Source: Sphingomonas colocasiae
GTDB taxonomy: Bacteria > Pseudomonadota > Alphaproteobacteria > Sphingomonadales > Sphingomonadaceae
Assembly (NCBI RefSeq): GCF_019880585.1
Contig: NZ_JAINVV010000010.1
Coordinates: forward strand, 78,240 to 142,239
Length of the DNA: 64,000 nt
Direction of reading: 5' to 3'
The notes beneath the pieces were generated by a model that was not told the origin of the DNA, searched no databases, and saw only the letters and a list, made by a program, of their open reading frames with translations. The first letter of the stretch is position 1. Each line of letters opens with the position of its first letter. The position numbers and the translations under genes are program-made. Below are positions 1 through 6,866 of the stretch, piece after piece.

Positions 1-2
1 TC

Positions 3-581
3 AACGGTGTGATGGTGGGCGCGCTGGTGTTCATGAGTCCGGCCGTGCGCGAGAAGATCCCGACCATCTTCGAAACGATCAACATCCCGGTCGAGAAGCA
101 GCCGGAACCCACGAAGCCAGAGCCGCAGAAGCAACACCGGCAGGCTGCGACTGAAAATATTATTCCGGTGAAGCCGCCGATTGCAGAGCCGACGACAGGT
201 TTCAGGGTGCCGGATATACCCATTCCGCCAACGGGCAGCATTCTCGGCCCTATAGCCGACCCTGCTCCACCGCCGCCCCTGCCACATGTTCCCGTCTTCA
301 AGGGGTCACAGGTCGACCCCCGTTACGCAGGAACGCTCCAGCCGCCTTATCCGCCGGGCAAGATCCGCTCGGGCGAAGAAGGCGTCGTGGTGGTCCGCGT
401 TCTGGTGGGGCCGGATGGGCGGGTGAAGGACGTGCAGAAAGTGGAGGCGGCCGACGAGGTCTTCTTCCGCGCGACTGCCGAACAGGCGATGAAGCGTTGG
501 CGTTTCACGCCCGCGACCAGTGACGGCACGCCGGTCGAAAGCTGGCGGACCATGACGGTTCGATTCAAGCTGGACACCTGA
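3..581 (+). CDS. TonB-family energy transducer, C-terminal part (5' end outside window)
   Basis: The reading frame is open from the first bases of the window, so the N-terminus and part of the inner-membrane anchor lie upstream. The visible part has a short hydrophobic stretch, then a Pro/Lys/Glu-rich periplasmic linker (about residues 30-110), then a TonB C-terminal domain with the usual PPYPPG-like start, a GxVVVRVLVGPDG strand and a RWRFTPA strand near the end. TonB proteins couple the proton gradient, through ExbB/ExbD, to outer-membrane receptors; this window holds three such receptors and an ExbD. The first in-frame start codon in the window (GTG at 9) is probably not the real start. 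The family call is firm; which receptors it serves cannot be told. Confidence 0.85.
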   Translation, partial: NGVMVGALVFMSPAVREKIPTIFETINIPVEKQPEPTKPEPQKQHRQAATENIIPVKPPIAEPTTGFRVPDIPIPPTGSILGPIADPAPPPPLPHVPVFKGSQVDPRYAGTLQPPYPPGKIRSGEEGVVVVRVLVGPDGRVKDVQKVEAADEVFFRATAEQAMKRWRFTPATSDGTPVESWRTMTVRFKLDT

Positions 582-633
582 CGTGCCGGGGACGGGGCTG
601 GCGTCGCCGCGTTCGCGCGCCTATCTTGGTGCC

Positions 634-984
634 ATGGCGATCTTTCCCCGTCCCGTCTCGCCGGTGCGCGCGATCCGCGATCTTCGCGGATTTCTGGCGC
701 AGCGCCAGCGACACGAGCTGCTTTTCGGATTCCTTTCGGTGATGATCACGACGCTGATCATCGCCGGCTTCTATGTCGATTCGAAGTTCGAAAAGCCGTG
801 GAAGCGCGACATCCAATATTTCGAGAACTGGCCGGCCAATCGCACGGATGAAGAGATCCGCGCCCGGCTCGCCGCCGATCTGATCAAGGACAAGCAGCGC
901 AAGGCCGAGCTCGAGAAGCTGCGCCAGGAACGGATGAAGTCGTTCCAGCGTCTCGACAAGAAGCTCGACGATCTCGGCATTTGA
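634..984 (+). CDS. Small single-pass membrane protein, function unknown
   Basis: This is a 116-residue protein if translation begins at ATG 634; the frame is open further upstream to 583, but the ATG at 634 gives a normal N-terminus (MAIFPRP). It has one hydrophobic segment at about residues 30-50 (FGFLSVMITTLIIAGF), then a charged tail rich in Lys, Glu and Arg (about residues 80-116) that is likely helical or coiled coil. No enzymatic motif is visible. It sits between the tonB-like gene and ribD, and its TGA stop overlaps the TTG start of ribD, so it may be the first gene of the riboflavin operon by position. I do not recognise a family beyond a short conserved alphaproteobacterial membrane protein. 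Confidence 0.65.
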   Translation: MAIFPRPVSPVRAIRDLRGFLAQRQRHELLFGFLSVMITTLIIAGFYVDSKFEKPWKRDIQYFENWPANRTDEEIRARLAADLIKDKQRKAELEKLRQERMKSFQRLDKKLDDLGI

Positions 985-1955
985 GCGCCGACCCCCGCTA
1001 TCTGGCCGCAGCATTGGCGCTTGCCGAACGTGGCCGCGCGACCACCGCGCCCGCGCCTTGTGTCGGCTGCGTGATTGTCCGGAACGGTCATGTGATCGGT
1101 CGTGGCTGGTCGCAGTCCGGCGGCCGCCCGCATGCGGAGGCGATGGCGCTGGCCGAGGCCGGAGGCGCGGCGCGCGGCGCCACCGCTTATGTCACGCTTG
1201 AACCCTGTGCGCATGACAGTCCGAAAGGTCCCAAATGTTCGTCGCTGCTGATCGATGCGGGCGTGGCTTGCGTCGTGGCGGCCATCGGCGATCCCGATCC
1301 GCGTACCGACGGGCGCGGTTTCGCGGCGCTGGAGGCGGCGGGCGTGGAGGTGGTGCGCGCTGTCCATGCGGATGCGGCCCGCCGTTCGATGGCGGGATTC
1401 CTGACGCGCAAGGCGCTTGGCCGGCCCTTCGTCACGCTCAAGCTCGCGACCTCGCTCGACGGCTGCATCGCCATGGCGGACGGCAGCGCGCGCTGGATCA
1501 CCGGCGATGCCGCGCGCCGCCATGGCCATCTGGAGCGCGCGCGCGCCGAAGCGATCCTGGTCGGGCGGGGCACGCTGGAGGCGGACGATCCGACGCTCGA
1601 CGTGCGCCTGCCGGGTCTCGAGGCGCGCTCGCCGGCCCGTTATGTCCTGTCGCGCGACGGTGCTGTGCCCAACGGGTGGGCGCGGCTGTCCTCGCCACAG
1701 GCGATCGCCGAATTGCCGGGCGATTTCCTGCTGGTGGAGGGCGGGGCCGGCGCGGCCTCGGCCTTCCTCACCGCGGATCTGGTCGATCGCCTGCTGCTGT
1801 ATCGCGCGCCGATCCTGATCGGTGGCGGGTGCGCCGCGCTCGGCGATATCGGTCTTGCCGATCTCGCGGCGGCGCATGGTCGCTGGCGCCTGCACGATGC
1901 GCGGGTGCTTGGCAGCGACCGGCTCGAAGTCTACGAGCGGGTCCGGCAAATATAG
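981..1955 (+). CDS. ribD: Bifunctional riboflavin biosynthesis deaminase/reductase RibD
   Basis: RibD converts 2,5-diamino-6-ribosylamino-pyrimidinone 5'-phosphate to 5-amino-6-ribitylamino-uracil 5'-phosphate in two steps, using zinc and then NADPH. The N-terminal deaminase domain shows the zinc motif HAE (about residue 51) and PCAH...C (about residues 74-84). The C-terminal reductase domain begins near residue 140 (FVTLKLATSLDG) and carries GDAARRHGHLERARAEAILVG, typical of RibD-C. The length of 324 residues is slightly short of the usual 350-370 but complete. The start is a TTG at 981 overlapping the stop of the upstream gene; it gives the expected MSADPRYLAAALALAERG N-terminus. The gene is followed 10 nt later by ribE and forms an operon with ribE, ribB and ribH. 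Confidence 0.92.
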   Translation: MSADPRYLAAALALAERGRATTAPAPCVGCVIVRNGHVIGRGWSQSGGRPHAEAMALAEAGGAARGATAYVTLEPCAHDSPKGPKCSSLLIDAGVACVVAAIGDPDPRTDGRGFAALEAAGVEVVRAVHADAARRSMAGFLTRKALGRPFVTLKLATSLDGCIAMADGSARWITGDAARRHGHLERARAEAILVGRGTLEADDPTLDVRLPGLEARSPARYVLSRDGAVPNGWARLSSPQAIAELPGDFLLVEGGAGAASAFLTADLVDRLLLYRAPILIGGGCAALGDIGLADLAAAHGRWRLHDARVLGSDRLEVYERVRQI

Positions 1956-1965
1956 AAGGGCGGCT

Positions 1966-2580
1966 ATGTTCACCGGCATCATCACAGATATCGGCACCAT
2001 CCGGGCTGCGGAGCAGCGCGGCGATCTGCGGCTGGTCGTCGAAACCGCCTATGATACCGCGACCGTCGATCTGGGTGCGTCGATCGCCTGTTCGGGCGTG
2101 TGCCTGACGGTGGTCGACAAGGGGCCGGGCTGGTTCGCCGTCGATGTGTCGGGCGAAACGCGGTCGCGCACCGCCGACGGGCAATGGCTGCCGGGCAGCC
2201 GCCTCAACCTCGAACGCGCGATGAAACTGGGCGAGGAGCTTGGCGGGCATATCGTGACGGGCCATGTCGACGGCATCGGCAGCGTGGTTTCGGTCGAGGC
2301 CCAGGGCGATTCGCATCGCGTCGTCGTTGCCGCGCCTGCCGATCTCGCGCCCTTCATCGCGCCCAAGGGATCGATCGCGCTCGACGGCATCTCGCTCACC
2401 GTGAACACCGTCGAGGACGATGCGGCGGGCACGCGCTTCTCGATCAACATCATTCCGCACACCGCGGAGATGACGACCTTTTCGACGCTCGAATCCGGCC
2501 GTCCGCTCAATATCGAGATCGATGTGCTGGCGCGTTATCTCGGGCGCATGCGCTCGGTTCTCGAGAAATCGACAGCCTGA
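1966..2580 (+). CDS. ribE: Riboflavin synthase, alpha subunit
   Basis: The 204-residue product joins two molecules of 6,7-dimethyl-8-ribityllumazine to give riboflavin and 5-amino-6-ribitylamino-uracil. It has the two lumazine-binding barrels expected of the family: barrel 1 starts MFTGIITDIG, with SIACSGVCLTVV near residues 41-52; barrel 2 starts GGHIVTGHVDGIG near residue 94, with SIALDGISLTVN near residues 137-148. The ATG at 1966 is chosen because MFTGII is the invariant N-terminus of this family; the frame is open farther upstream but that part overlaps ribD. It lies 10 nt after ribD. The stop TGA at 2578-2580 abuts a repeated TGATGTGAT element that precedes ribB. Confidence 0.95.
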   Translation: MFTGIITDIGTIRAAEQRGDLRLVVETAYDTATVDLGASIACSGVCLTVVDKGPGWFAVDVSGETRSRTADGQWLPGSRLNLERAMKLGEELGGHIVTGHVDGIGSVVSVEAQGDSHRVVVAAPADLAPFIAPKGSIALDGISLTVNTVEDDAAGTRFSINIIPHTAEMTTFSTLESGRPLNIEIDVLARYLGRMRSVLEKSTA

Positions 2581-2596
2581 TGTGATTCCGTCGTTG

Positions 2597-2622
2597 CGAT
2601 ATCACATTCTGATGTGATATCG
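2597..2622. promoter_or_regulatory. Perfect 11-bp inverted repeat just before ribB (candidate operator)
   Basis: The arms CGATATCACAT (2597-2607) and ATGTGATATCG (2612-2622) are exact reverse complements separated by TCTG. A further half-site, TGATGTGAT, lies at 2578-2586 and repeats the sequence at 2610-2618. The palindrome ends 8 bases before the ribB ATG and takes the place of a ribosome binding site. It could be an operator or an RNA hairpin that hides the start. The encoded RibB begins with a Cro/C1-like DNA-binding domain, which makes autoregulation an attractive inference. Confidence 0.7.
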
Positions 2623-2629
2623 CGTCGTC

Positions 2630-3922
2630 ATGAGCACGCAACTGATCGATCGCATTCGCGACCTCGTCACCGATGGCGCGATTTCGCGCTCCGGCCTTGC
2701 CCGCGCCGCCGGGCTTCACGCCAATTCGCTGCGCAATCTCGACGATTCCCAATGGAATCCGACCGCCGAGACGCTGCGCAAGCTGGAAAGCTATCTGGTG
2801 CGCCGAGAGGCGGCGCCGGCGCTGGTGCCGATCGAGGAGATCATCGACGAGGCGCGGAACGGCCGGATGTTCATCCTGGTCGATGATGAGGACCGGGAGA
2901 ATGAAGGTGACCTGATCATTCCGGCGCAGATGGCGACGCCGTCGGCGATCAACTTCATGGCGAAGCATGGCCGGGGCCTGATCTGCCTGGCGCTGTCCAA
3001 GCGGCGCGTCGATCAGTTGGGCCTCGACCTGATGAGCCGCAACAACGGCACCCGCCACGAAACCGCCTTCACCGTCTCGATCGAGGCGCGCGAGGGCGTG
3101 ACCACGGGCATCTCCGCCGCCGACCGCGCCCGCACCGTCGCGGTCGCCATCGACGCATCCAAGGGCCCCGAGGAAATCGTGACCCCCGGCCATGTCTTCC
3201 CGCTGGTCGCGCGCGAAGGCGGCGTGCTCGTACGCGCCGGCCATACCGAAGCCGCCGTCGACGTCTCGCGCCTCGCCGGCCTCAATCCCTCCGGCGTCAT
3301 CTGCGAGATCATGAAGGACGACGGCACCATGGCCCGCATGGACGACCTCGTCGCCTTCGCACAGGAACATGGCCTCAAGATCGGCACCATCCGCGACCTC
3401 ATCGCCTATCGCAGGCAGCACGACCATCTCGTCCAGAAAAAGGCCGAGGCGCGCTTCGAAAGCCGCTGGGGCGGCGACTGGACCGCGATGACCTTCTACA
3501 ACAAGGCAACGGGCACCGAGCAGATCGCGCTGGTCAAGGGCCGGATCGATCCCGAACAGCCGACCCTGGTGCGCATGCACGTGCTCTCCCCCTTCGGCGA
3601 CCTGTTCGGCGAGTCGGGCGATCGCGGCACGATGCTGCAGCGATCGATGGAGATCATCGCGGCGCAGGGCACCGGCGTGGTGGTGGTGATCAACCGCCAG
3701 CGCAACGACGCCTTCACCACCGCGGTGCTGCGCAAGGCGGGCCTGCCCACGCCCGACATGGAGGAACTGCGCGACTATGGCGTCGGCGCGATGATCCTGA
3801 CCGAACTGGGCGTGCAGGACATGATCCTGCTCACCAACACCCACCACACTCTGGTCGGCCTGGACGGCTATGGCCTCTCGATCGTCGGCGAGCGCCCGAT
3901 CGACTGCAAGGGAGCGGCATGA
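2630..3922 (+). CDS. ribB: 3,4-dihydroxy-2-butanone 4-phosphate synthase with N-terminal HTH and degenerate GTP cyclohydrolase II-like domain
   Basis: This 430-residue protein has three parts. Residues 1-60 look like a Cro/C1-type helix-turn-helix ([20 protein letters not shown]), preceding the catalytic part. Residues about 65-270 are DHBP synthase, which makes the four-carbon unit of riboflavin from ribulose 5-phosphate; visible are [43 protein letters not shown] and AGHTEAAVD, all normal active-site blocks. The rest resembles GTP cyclohydrolase II, but the zinc cysteines of that enzyme are gone: where active enzymes have S-x-C...C-x-C, this one has [17 protein letters not shown]. So the cyclohydrolase activity is very probably absent and must be supplied elsewhere. 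The stop overlaps the ribH start (ATGA). There is no clear ribosome binding site; an 11-bp palindrome sits just upstream. Confidence 0.9.
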   Translation: MSTQLIDRIRDLVTDGAISRSGLARAAGLHANSLRNLDDSQWNPTAETLRKLESYLVRREAAPALVPIEEIIDEARNGRMFILVDDEDRENEGDLIIPAQMATPSAINFMAKHGRGLICLALSKRRVDQLGLDLMSRNNGTRHETAFTVSIEAREGVTTGISAADRARTVAVAIDASKGPEEIVTPGHVFPLVAREGGVLVRAGHTEAAVDVSRLAGLNPSGVICEIMKDDGTMARMDDLVAFAQEHGLKIGTIRDLIAYRRQHDHLVQKKAEARFESRWGGDWTAMTFYNKATGTEQIALVKGRIDPEQPTLVRMHVLSPFGDLFGESGDRGTMLQRSMEIIAAQGTGVVVVINRQRNDAFTTAVLRKAGLPTPDMEELRDYGVGAMILTELGVQDMILLTNTHHTLVGLDGYGLSIVGERPIDCKGAA

Positions 3923-4341
3923 TGGCAAAGTTTCTGATCGTCGAGGCGCGTTTCTACGACCATCTCAACGACCTGCTGCTCGAAGGCGTCCGCGCCGCGC
4001 TGGAGGAGGCGGGGCACGGTCATGAGACCGTGACGGTTCCCGGCGCGCTGGAAGTACCCGGCGCGATCGCGCTGGCGGCGGAGAGCGGCCGTTATGACGG
4101 CTATGTCGCCCTGGGCGTGGTGATCCGCGGCGAGACCTATCATTTCGAGATCGTCTCCAACGAAAGCGCGCGGGGCATCATGGCGCTCACGCTTGACGGT
4201 CTTGCGATCGGCAACGGCATCCTGACCGTCGAGAACGAAGCCCAGGCTTTGACGCGCGCGCGCCGCACGGAGAAGGATAAGGGCGGTGAGGCGGCCAAGG
4301 CCGCCATTGCAATGCTCGCGCTGCGCGGTCGTTTCGGCTAG
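3919..4341 (+). CDS. ribH: 6,7-dimethyl-8-ribityllumazine synthase
   Basis: RibH condenses 5-amino-6-ribitylamino-uracil with the RibB product to give the lumazine substrate of RibE; it normally forms a pentamer or a 60-subunit capsid. The 140-residue length fits the shorter alphaproteobacterial form. Visible motifs are [17 protein letters not shown] near the N-terminus, [11 protein letters not shown] (about residues 39-49), [23 protein letters not shown] (about residues 63-85) and [13 protein letters not shown] near residue 100, all substrate-site blocks. The start ATG 3919 overlaps the ribB stop codon, which suggests translational coupling; a second ATG at 3922 could also be used. A long inverted repeat follows the gene and probably ends the operon transcript. 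Confidence 0.94.
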   Translation: MMAKFLIVEARFYDHLNDLLLEGVRAALEEAGHGHETVTVPGALEVPGAIALAAESGRYDGYVALGVVIRGETYHFEIVSNESARGIMALTLDGLAIGNGILTVENEAQALTRARRTEKDKGGEAAKAAIAMLALRGRFG

Positions 4342-4355
4342 ACGCATCTGAACAT

Positions 4356-4443
4356 CGTCATTCCCGCGTAGGCGGGAATCCATAACCACCAGAGTTTTCG
4401 GACATGGTCGCGTTTATGGATTCCCGCCTACGCGGGAATGACG
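4356..4443. repeat. Long perfect inverted repeat (REP-like element / likely terminator)
   Basis: Arms of 30 bp, 4356-4385 and 4414-4443, are exact reverse complements with a 28-nt loop. Each arm contains its own smaller palindrome, TTCCCGCGTAGGCGGGAA, so the element could fold as one long hairpin or as two small ones. The sequence type (CATTCCCGC-TAGGCGGGAAT) is the REP-like family scattered between genes in many proteobacteria. It sits between ribH and the GNAT gene. Confidence 0.85.
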
Positions 4444-4483
4444 GTTCCATTCGAACCAGCGGCCATCGATCGGAAACGCCACC

Positions 4484-5035
4484 ATGTTCAACGGACCGCT
4501 GCTCGTAACCGAGCGATTGATCCTGCGTCCGCCGACGCGCGACGATTTCGACGCCTGGGTCGATTTCCACGCCGATCCCGATACGATGCGCTTCCTCGGC
4601 GGTGTCCAGCCGCGTTCGGTCGCCTGGCGCGGCTTGTGCGCGATGGCGGGTGCCTGGCAGATTTCGGGCTTCGCGATGTTCTCGCTGATCGAGCGCACCA
4701 CGGGGCGCTGGGTCGGCCGCGTGGGTCCGTGGCGACCGGACGGATGGCCGGCCAATGAAGTGGGCTGGGGCGTCTCCCGCGAGTTCGCGGGGCAGGGCTA
4801 TGCCCATGAGGCCGCCGTCGCGAGCATGGACTATGCCTTCGAGATCCTGGGCTGGACCGATGTGATCCATATCATCGATCCCGAAAATGCCGGATCGATC
4901 GCGCTGGCCAAGCGCCTCGGGTCGGTCAATCGGGGGGCGACGCGGATGCCGGAACCCTATCATGAAGCATCGGTCGATGCCTGGGGGCAGAGCGCCGAGG
5001 AATGGCGGGCGCGGAAAAGCGGCCTGACGAGCTGA
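4484..5035 (+). CDS. GNAT-family N-acetyltransferase (RimJ/RimL type)
   Basis: The 183-residue product begins with TERLILRPPTRDDFDAW, the standard opening of RimJ/RimL-type acetyltransferases. It contains GWGVSREFAGQGYAHEAAVASMDYAFE (about residues 90-118), where the R/Q-x-x-G-x-G/A acetyl-CoA loop appears as REFAGQGYA, followed by IHIIDPENAGSIALAKRLGS (about residues 127-147), the usual motif B region. These enzymes move an acetyl group from acetyl-CoA to an amino group of a protein or small molecule; the substrate cannot be inferred. The ATG at 4484 lies just after the inverted repeat and is probably a separate transcription unit. Confidence 0.88.
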   Translation: MFNGPLLVTERLILRPPTRDDFDAWVDFHADPDTMRFLGGVQPRSVAWRGLCAMAGAWQISGFAMFSLIERTTGRWVGRVGPWRPDGWPANEVGWGVSREFAGQGYAHEAAVASMDYAFEILGWTDVIHIIDPENAGSIALAKRLGSVNRGATRMPEPYHEASVDAWGQSAEEWRARKSGLTS

Positions 5036-5108
5036 AGACTCGCCCGTCTCCGCGTCTCCGTGCGGGCTGCCTTTTTCCCGCGCGAAGACGCGAAGCGGGT
5101 AGCGGCGC

Positions 5109-5540
5109 TCAGCGGGCCGCGATCGCGCTCACGAACTGTTCGTTGCCGACCATGCCGAGCCGGGTGATTCCCGCCTTCTTCGCAGCCGCCAATGTGCGGT
5201 CGAATATCTCATAGCGCGCGGCGCCGTCCGCCGCGATCTGCAGGACGGGCTGCGCCGGATCGGTGACGAGCCCATGGAAGCGGCCGGGCAGACTGTCCTC
5301 GCCGATCGCGCTGCCGTTCCAGCGCACGACATCGTCCGCGCCGATGCTCAGCCGGACGATCGGGCGATCGGCGGCCGGCCCGGGCTTGCCGGGCAGGTCG
5401 AGCGGCACTTCGTGGAACTGGACCGGGATCAGCAGGATGAACATCACCAGCAGCACGAGCATGACGTCGATCAACGGCGTGATGTTCAGGTCCTGAAAGG
5501 GGCGGGGTTCCGCGACGACAGCCGGACGAAGCCTTCTCAT
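5109..5540 (-). CDS. exbD: ExbD/TolR-family biopolymer transport protein
   Basis: This 143-residue inner-membrane protein has the ExbD signature: a cytoplasmic N-terminus, then NITPLIDVMLVLLVMFILLI (about residues 19-38), with the conserved membrane Asp that carries protons in ExbB-ExbD-TonB motors. The periplasmic domain follows. ATG 5540 is chosen because GGAGGTG lies 5 bases upstream; an in-frame ATG four codons earlier (5552) overlaps that ribosome binding site. No exbB is next to it, so the partner must be elsewhere. The TonB-like gene at the left end of the window could work with it, but the two are not in one operon. Confidence 0.88.
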   Translation of the reverse strand: MRRLRPAVVAEPRPFQDLNITPLIDVMLVLLVMFILLIPVQFHEVPLDLPGKPGPAADRPIVRLSIGADDVVRWNGSAIGEDSLPGRFHGLVTDPAQPVLQIAADGAARYEIFDRTLAAAKKAGITRLGMVGNEQFVSAIAAR

Positions 5541-5560
5541 ATCCACCTCCATCGTTATGT

Positions 5561-5576
5561 TATATGATTACATATC
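5561..5576. promoter_or_regulatory. AT-rich palindromic stretch upstream of exbD (possible operator)
   Basis: Within an otherwise GC-rich region, TTATATGATTACATATCA carries the inverted repeat ATATG-ATTA-CATAT. It lies about 20 bases upstream of the exbD start, in the divergent gap before the lipoprotein gene at 5717. It may be an operator or a -10 region; no regulator is identified. Confidence 0.4.
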
Positions 5577-5716
5577 ATCGTGCCTCGTGGCTGTCGAGGG
5601 CGGGGAAGCTGATCCATATTGGGGCAGATCTTAACGAAAAATTCAGGAATTAACGATGTTTTACAGGGATTTTTAACCCTGGCTGCGTCAGAAGGGCGGG
5701 CGAAGGAGCAACATCG

Positions 5717-6445
5717 ATGATCTCGTCCGCAATCCGGCTGAGCCCGTTATTGGCGCTTGCGCTCGCGGCCTGCGGCAGCGGGCAGAAGAACGATCAGGCG
5801 CTCAATGCGCTCGACCGCAGCCTGGCCGGCAATGCCGTGAACGCGCAGGATGTCGATCCCGCGCTCGCCGCTTCGCTCGAGGACCAGATCATGGTCGATC
5901 CCTCGCTGAGCGCGCAGGCCAATCGCGACAGCGTCCGCCCGCCGGCCGAACCGATGCGCGCGCCCGTTCCGGCGGACGGCCCCGCCACGGCCAATGTCGG
6001 CACCGGCAAATTGCTGTCCGCACCGAAGGCGGTGGCGATGGATGCGCCCGAGGCGCCGACGACGCTCGGCGCGCTCGCCAGCCAGCAGGCGCGCCGCGCC
6101 GGCCAGAGCTGCGGTGCCGAACTCGGCTATAGCCAGGCCTGGGCGACCCGCTTGCCGGCCGATCTGCCGCTCTTTCCGCAGGCGCGGGTGACGGAGGCGG
6201 CGGGCAGCGACGCCGGCGGTTGCCGCGCGGTCAGCTTCACCAGCGGCGCCGCGCTCCAGACCGTGCTCGACTATTATTATACCCAGGCCGTGCGTGGCGG
6301 CTTCACCGCCGAGCATCGCGTCGATGGCGGCGAGCACACGCTGGGCGGCACGCGCGGCAAGGACGACGGCGCTTTCGTCGTCATCGCGCGCGCGCGTCCC
6401 GGCGGCGGCACCGAAGTCGATCTGATCACCAATAACGGGCGCTGA
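5717..6445 (+). CDS. Putative lipoprotein, function unknown
   Basis: The 242-residue product has a lipoprotein signal peptide: MISSAIRLSPLLALALAACGS, with lipobox LAAC and cysteine at about residue 19. The rest is low-complexity and Ala/Pro-rich up to about residue 120; the C-terminal half (CGAELGYSQAWATRLPADLPLFPQ onward) looks folded and is probably a small periplasmic domain. A ribosome binding site AGGAG precedes the ATG at good spacing. The protein resembles uncharacterised sphingomonad lipoproteins; I cannot give a function. It is divergent from exbD and followed by crcB after 46 bases. Confidence 0.75.
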   Translation: MISSAIRLSPLLALALAACGSGQKNDQALNALDRSLAGNAVNAQDVDPALAASLEDQIMVDPSLSAQANRDSVRPPAEPMRAPVPADGPATANVGTGKLLSAPKAVAMDAPEAPTTLGALASQQARRAGQSCGAELGYSQAWATRLPADLPLFPQARVTEAAGSDAGGCRAVSFTSGAALQTVLDYYYTQAVRGGFTAEHRVDGGEHTLGGTRGKDDGAFVVIARARPGGGTEVDLITNNGR

Positions 6446-6471
6446 TTCCCGCTTCCTTTCCAGCGGGGCTC

Positions 6472-6490
6472 CGCTGCGCTAAGCGCAGCG
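6472..6490. promoter_or_regulatory. Strong hairpin directly before crcB start
   Basis: CGCTGCGCT (6472-6480) and AGCGCAGCG (6482-6490) are exact reverse complements separated by one base and end two bases before the crcB ATG. The hairpin occupies the place of the ribosome binding site, which is otherwise not visible. It may terminate upstream transcription or limit translation of crcB. Confidence 0.6.
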
Positions 6491-6491
6491 C

Positions 6492-6866
6492 ATGATCCAC
6501 CTGTTTCTTGTCATGCTGGGCGGCGCGCTCGGTTCGGGCGCGCGCTATGGCGTCGGCCGTGCGTCGCTCGCCATGCTCGGCCCCGGCTATCCCTGGGGAA
6601 CGCTGACGGTGAATCTGGCCGGCGGCTTCGCCATGGGGCTGCTCGCCGGGCTGATCAGCCGGTTCGTCTCGGGAGAGGAATGGCGGCTGCTGCTCGGCGT
6701 TGGCGTGCTCGGCGGCTTCACCACTTTCTCCGCCTTCAGCCTGGAGGTCGCGAACATGATCGAGCGCGGCACCATCGGCACTGCTGCACTGTATGTCGCC
6801 GTCTCGGTCGTGGGATCGGTCGCGGCGCTTTTCGTCGGGCTCGCGCTCGCCAGGGGATTCGCATGA
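6492..6866 (+). CDS. crcB: Fluoride channel CrcB/FluC
   Basis: The 124-residue protein has four hydrophobic segments and the hallmark of the Fluc family: GGALGSGARYGVGR near the N-terminus, WGTLTVNLAGGFAMGLL at about residues 35-51, and GGFTTFSAFSLE at about residues 75-86, which carries the phenylalanine and sodium-site region of the dual-topology dimer. It exports fluoride passively and protects enzymes such as enolase. No fluoride riboswitch was recognised upstream; instead a strong hairpin adjoins the start. The stop codon overlaps the start of the pseudouridine synthase gene (ATGA), so the genes from here to the ATP12 gene are probably co-transcribed. Confidence 0.92.
   Translation: MIHLFLVMLGGALGSGARYGVGRASLAMLGPGYPWGTLTVNLAGGFAMGLLAGLISRFVSGEEWRLLLGVGVLGGFTTFSAFSLEVANMIERGTIGTAALYVAVSVVGSVAALFVGLALARGFA

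Noticed and set aside
2581..2629. FMN riboswitch upstream of ribB
   Set aside because: The gap is 49 bases, far too short for the element, and consists of the palindrome.
2507..3928. Long minus-strand open frame (473 codons) opposite ribB
   Set aside because: It is the GC-rich antisense shadow of ribB, His/Asp/Arg-rich and without family motifs.
6446..6491. Fluoride riboswitch upstream of crcB
   Set aside because: The gap is only 46 bases and is filled by a simple palindrome; the riboswitch core is not present.
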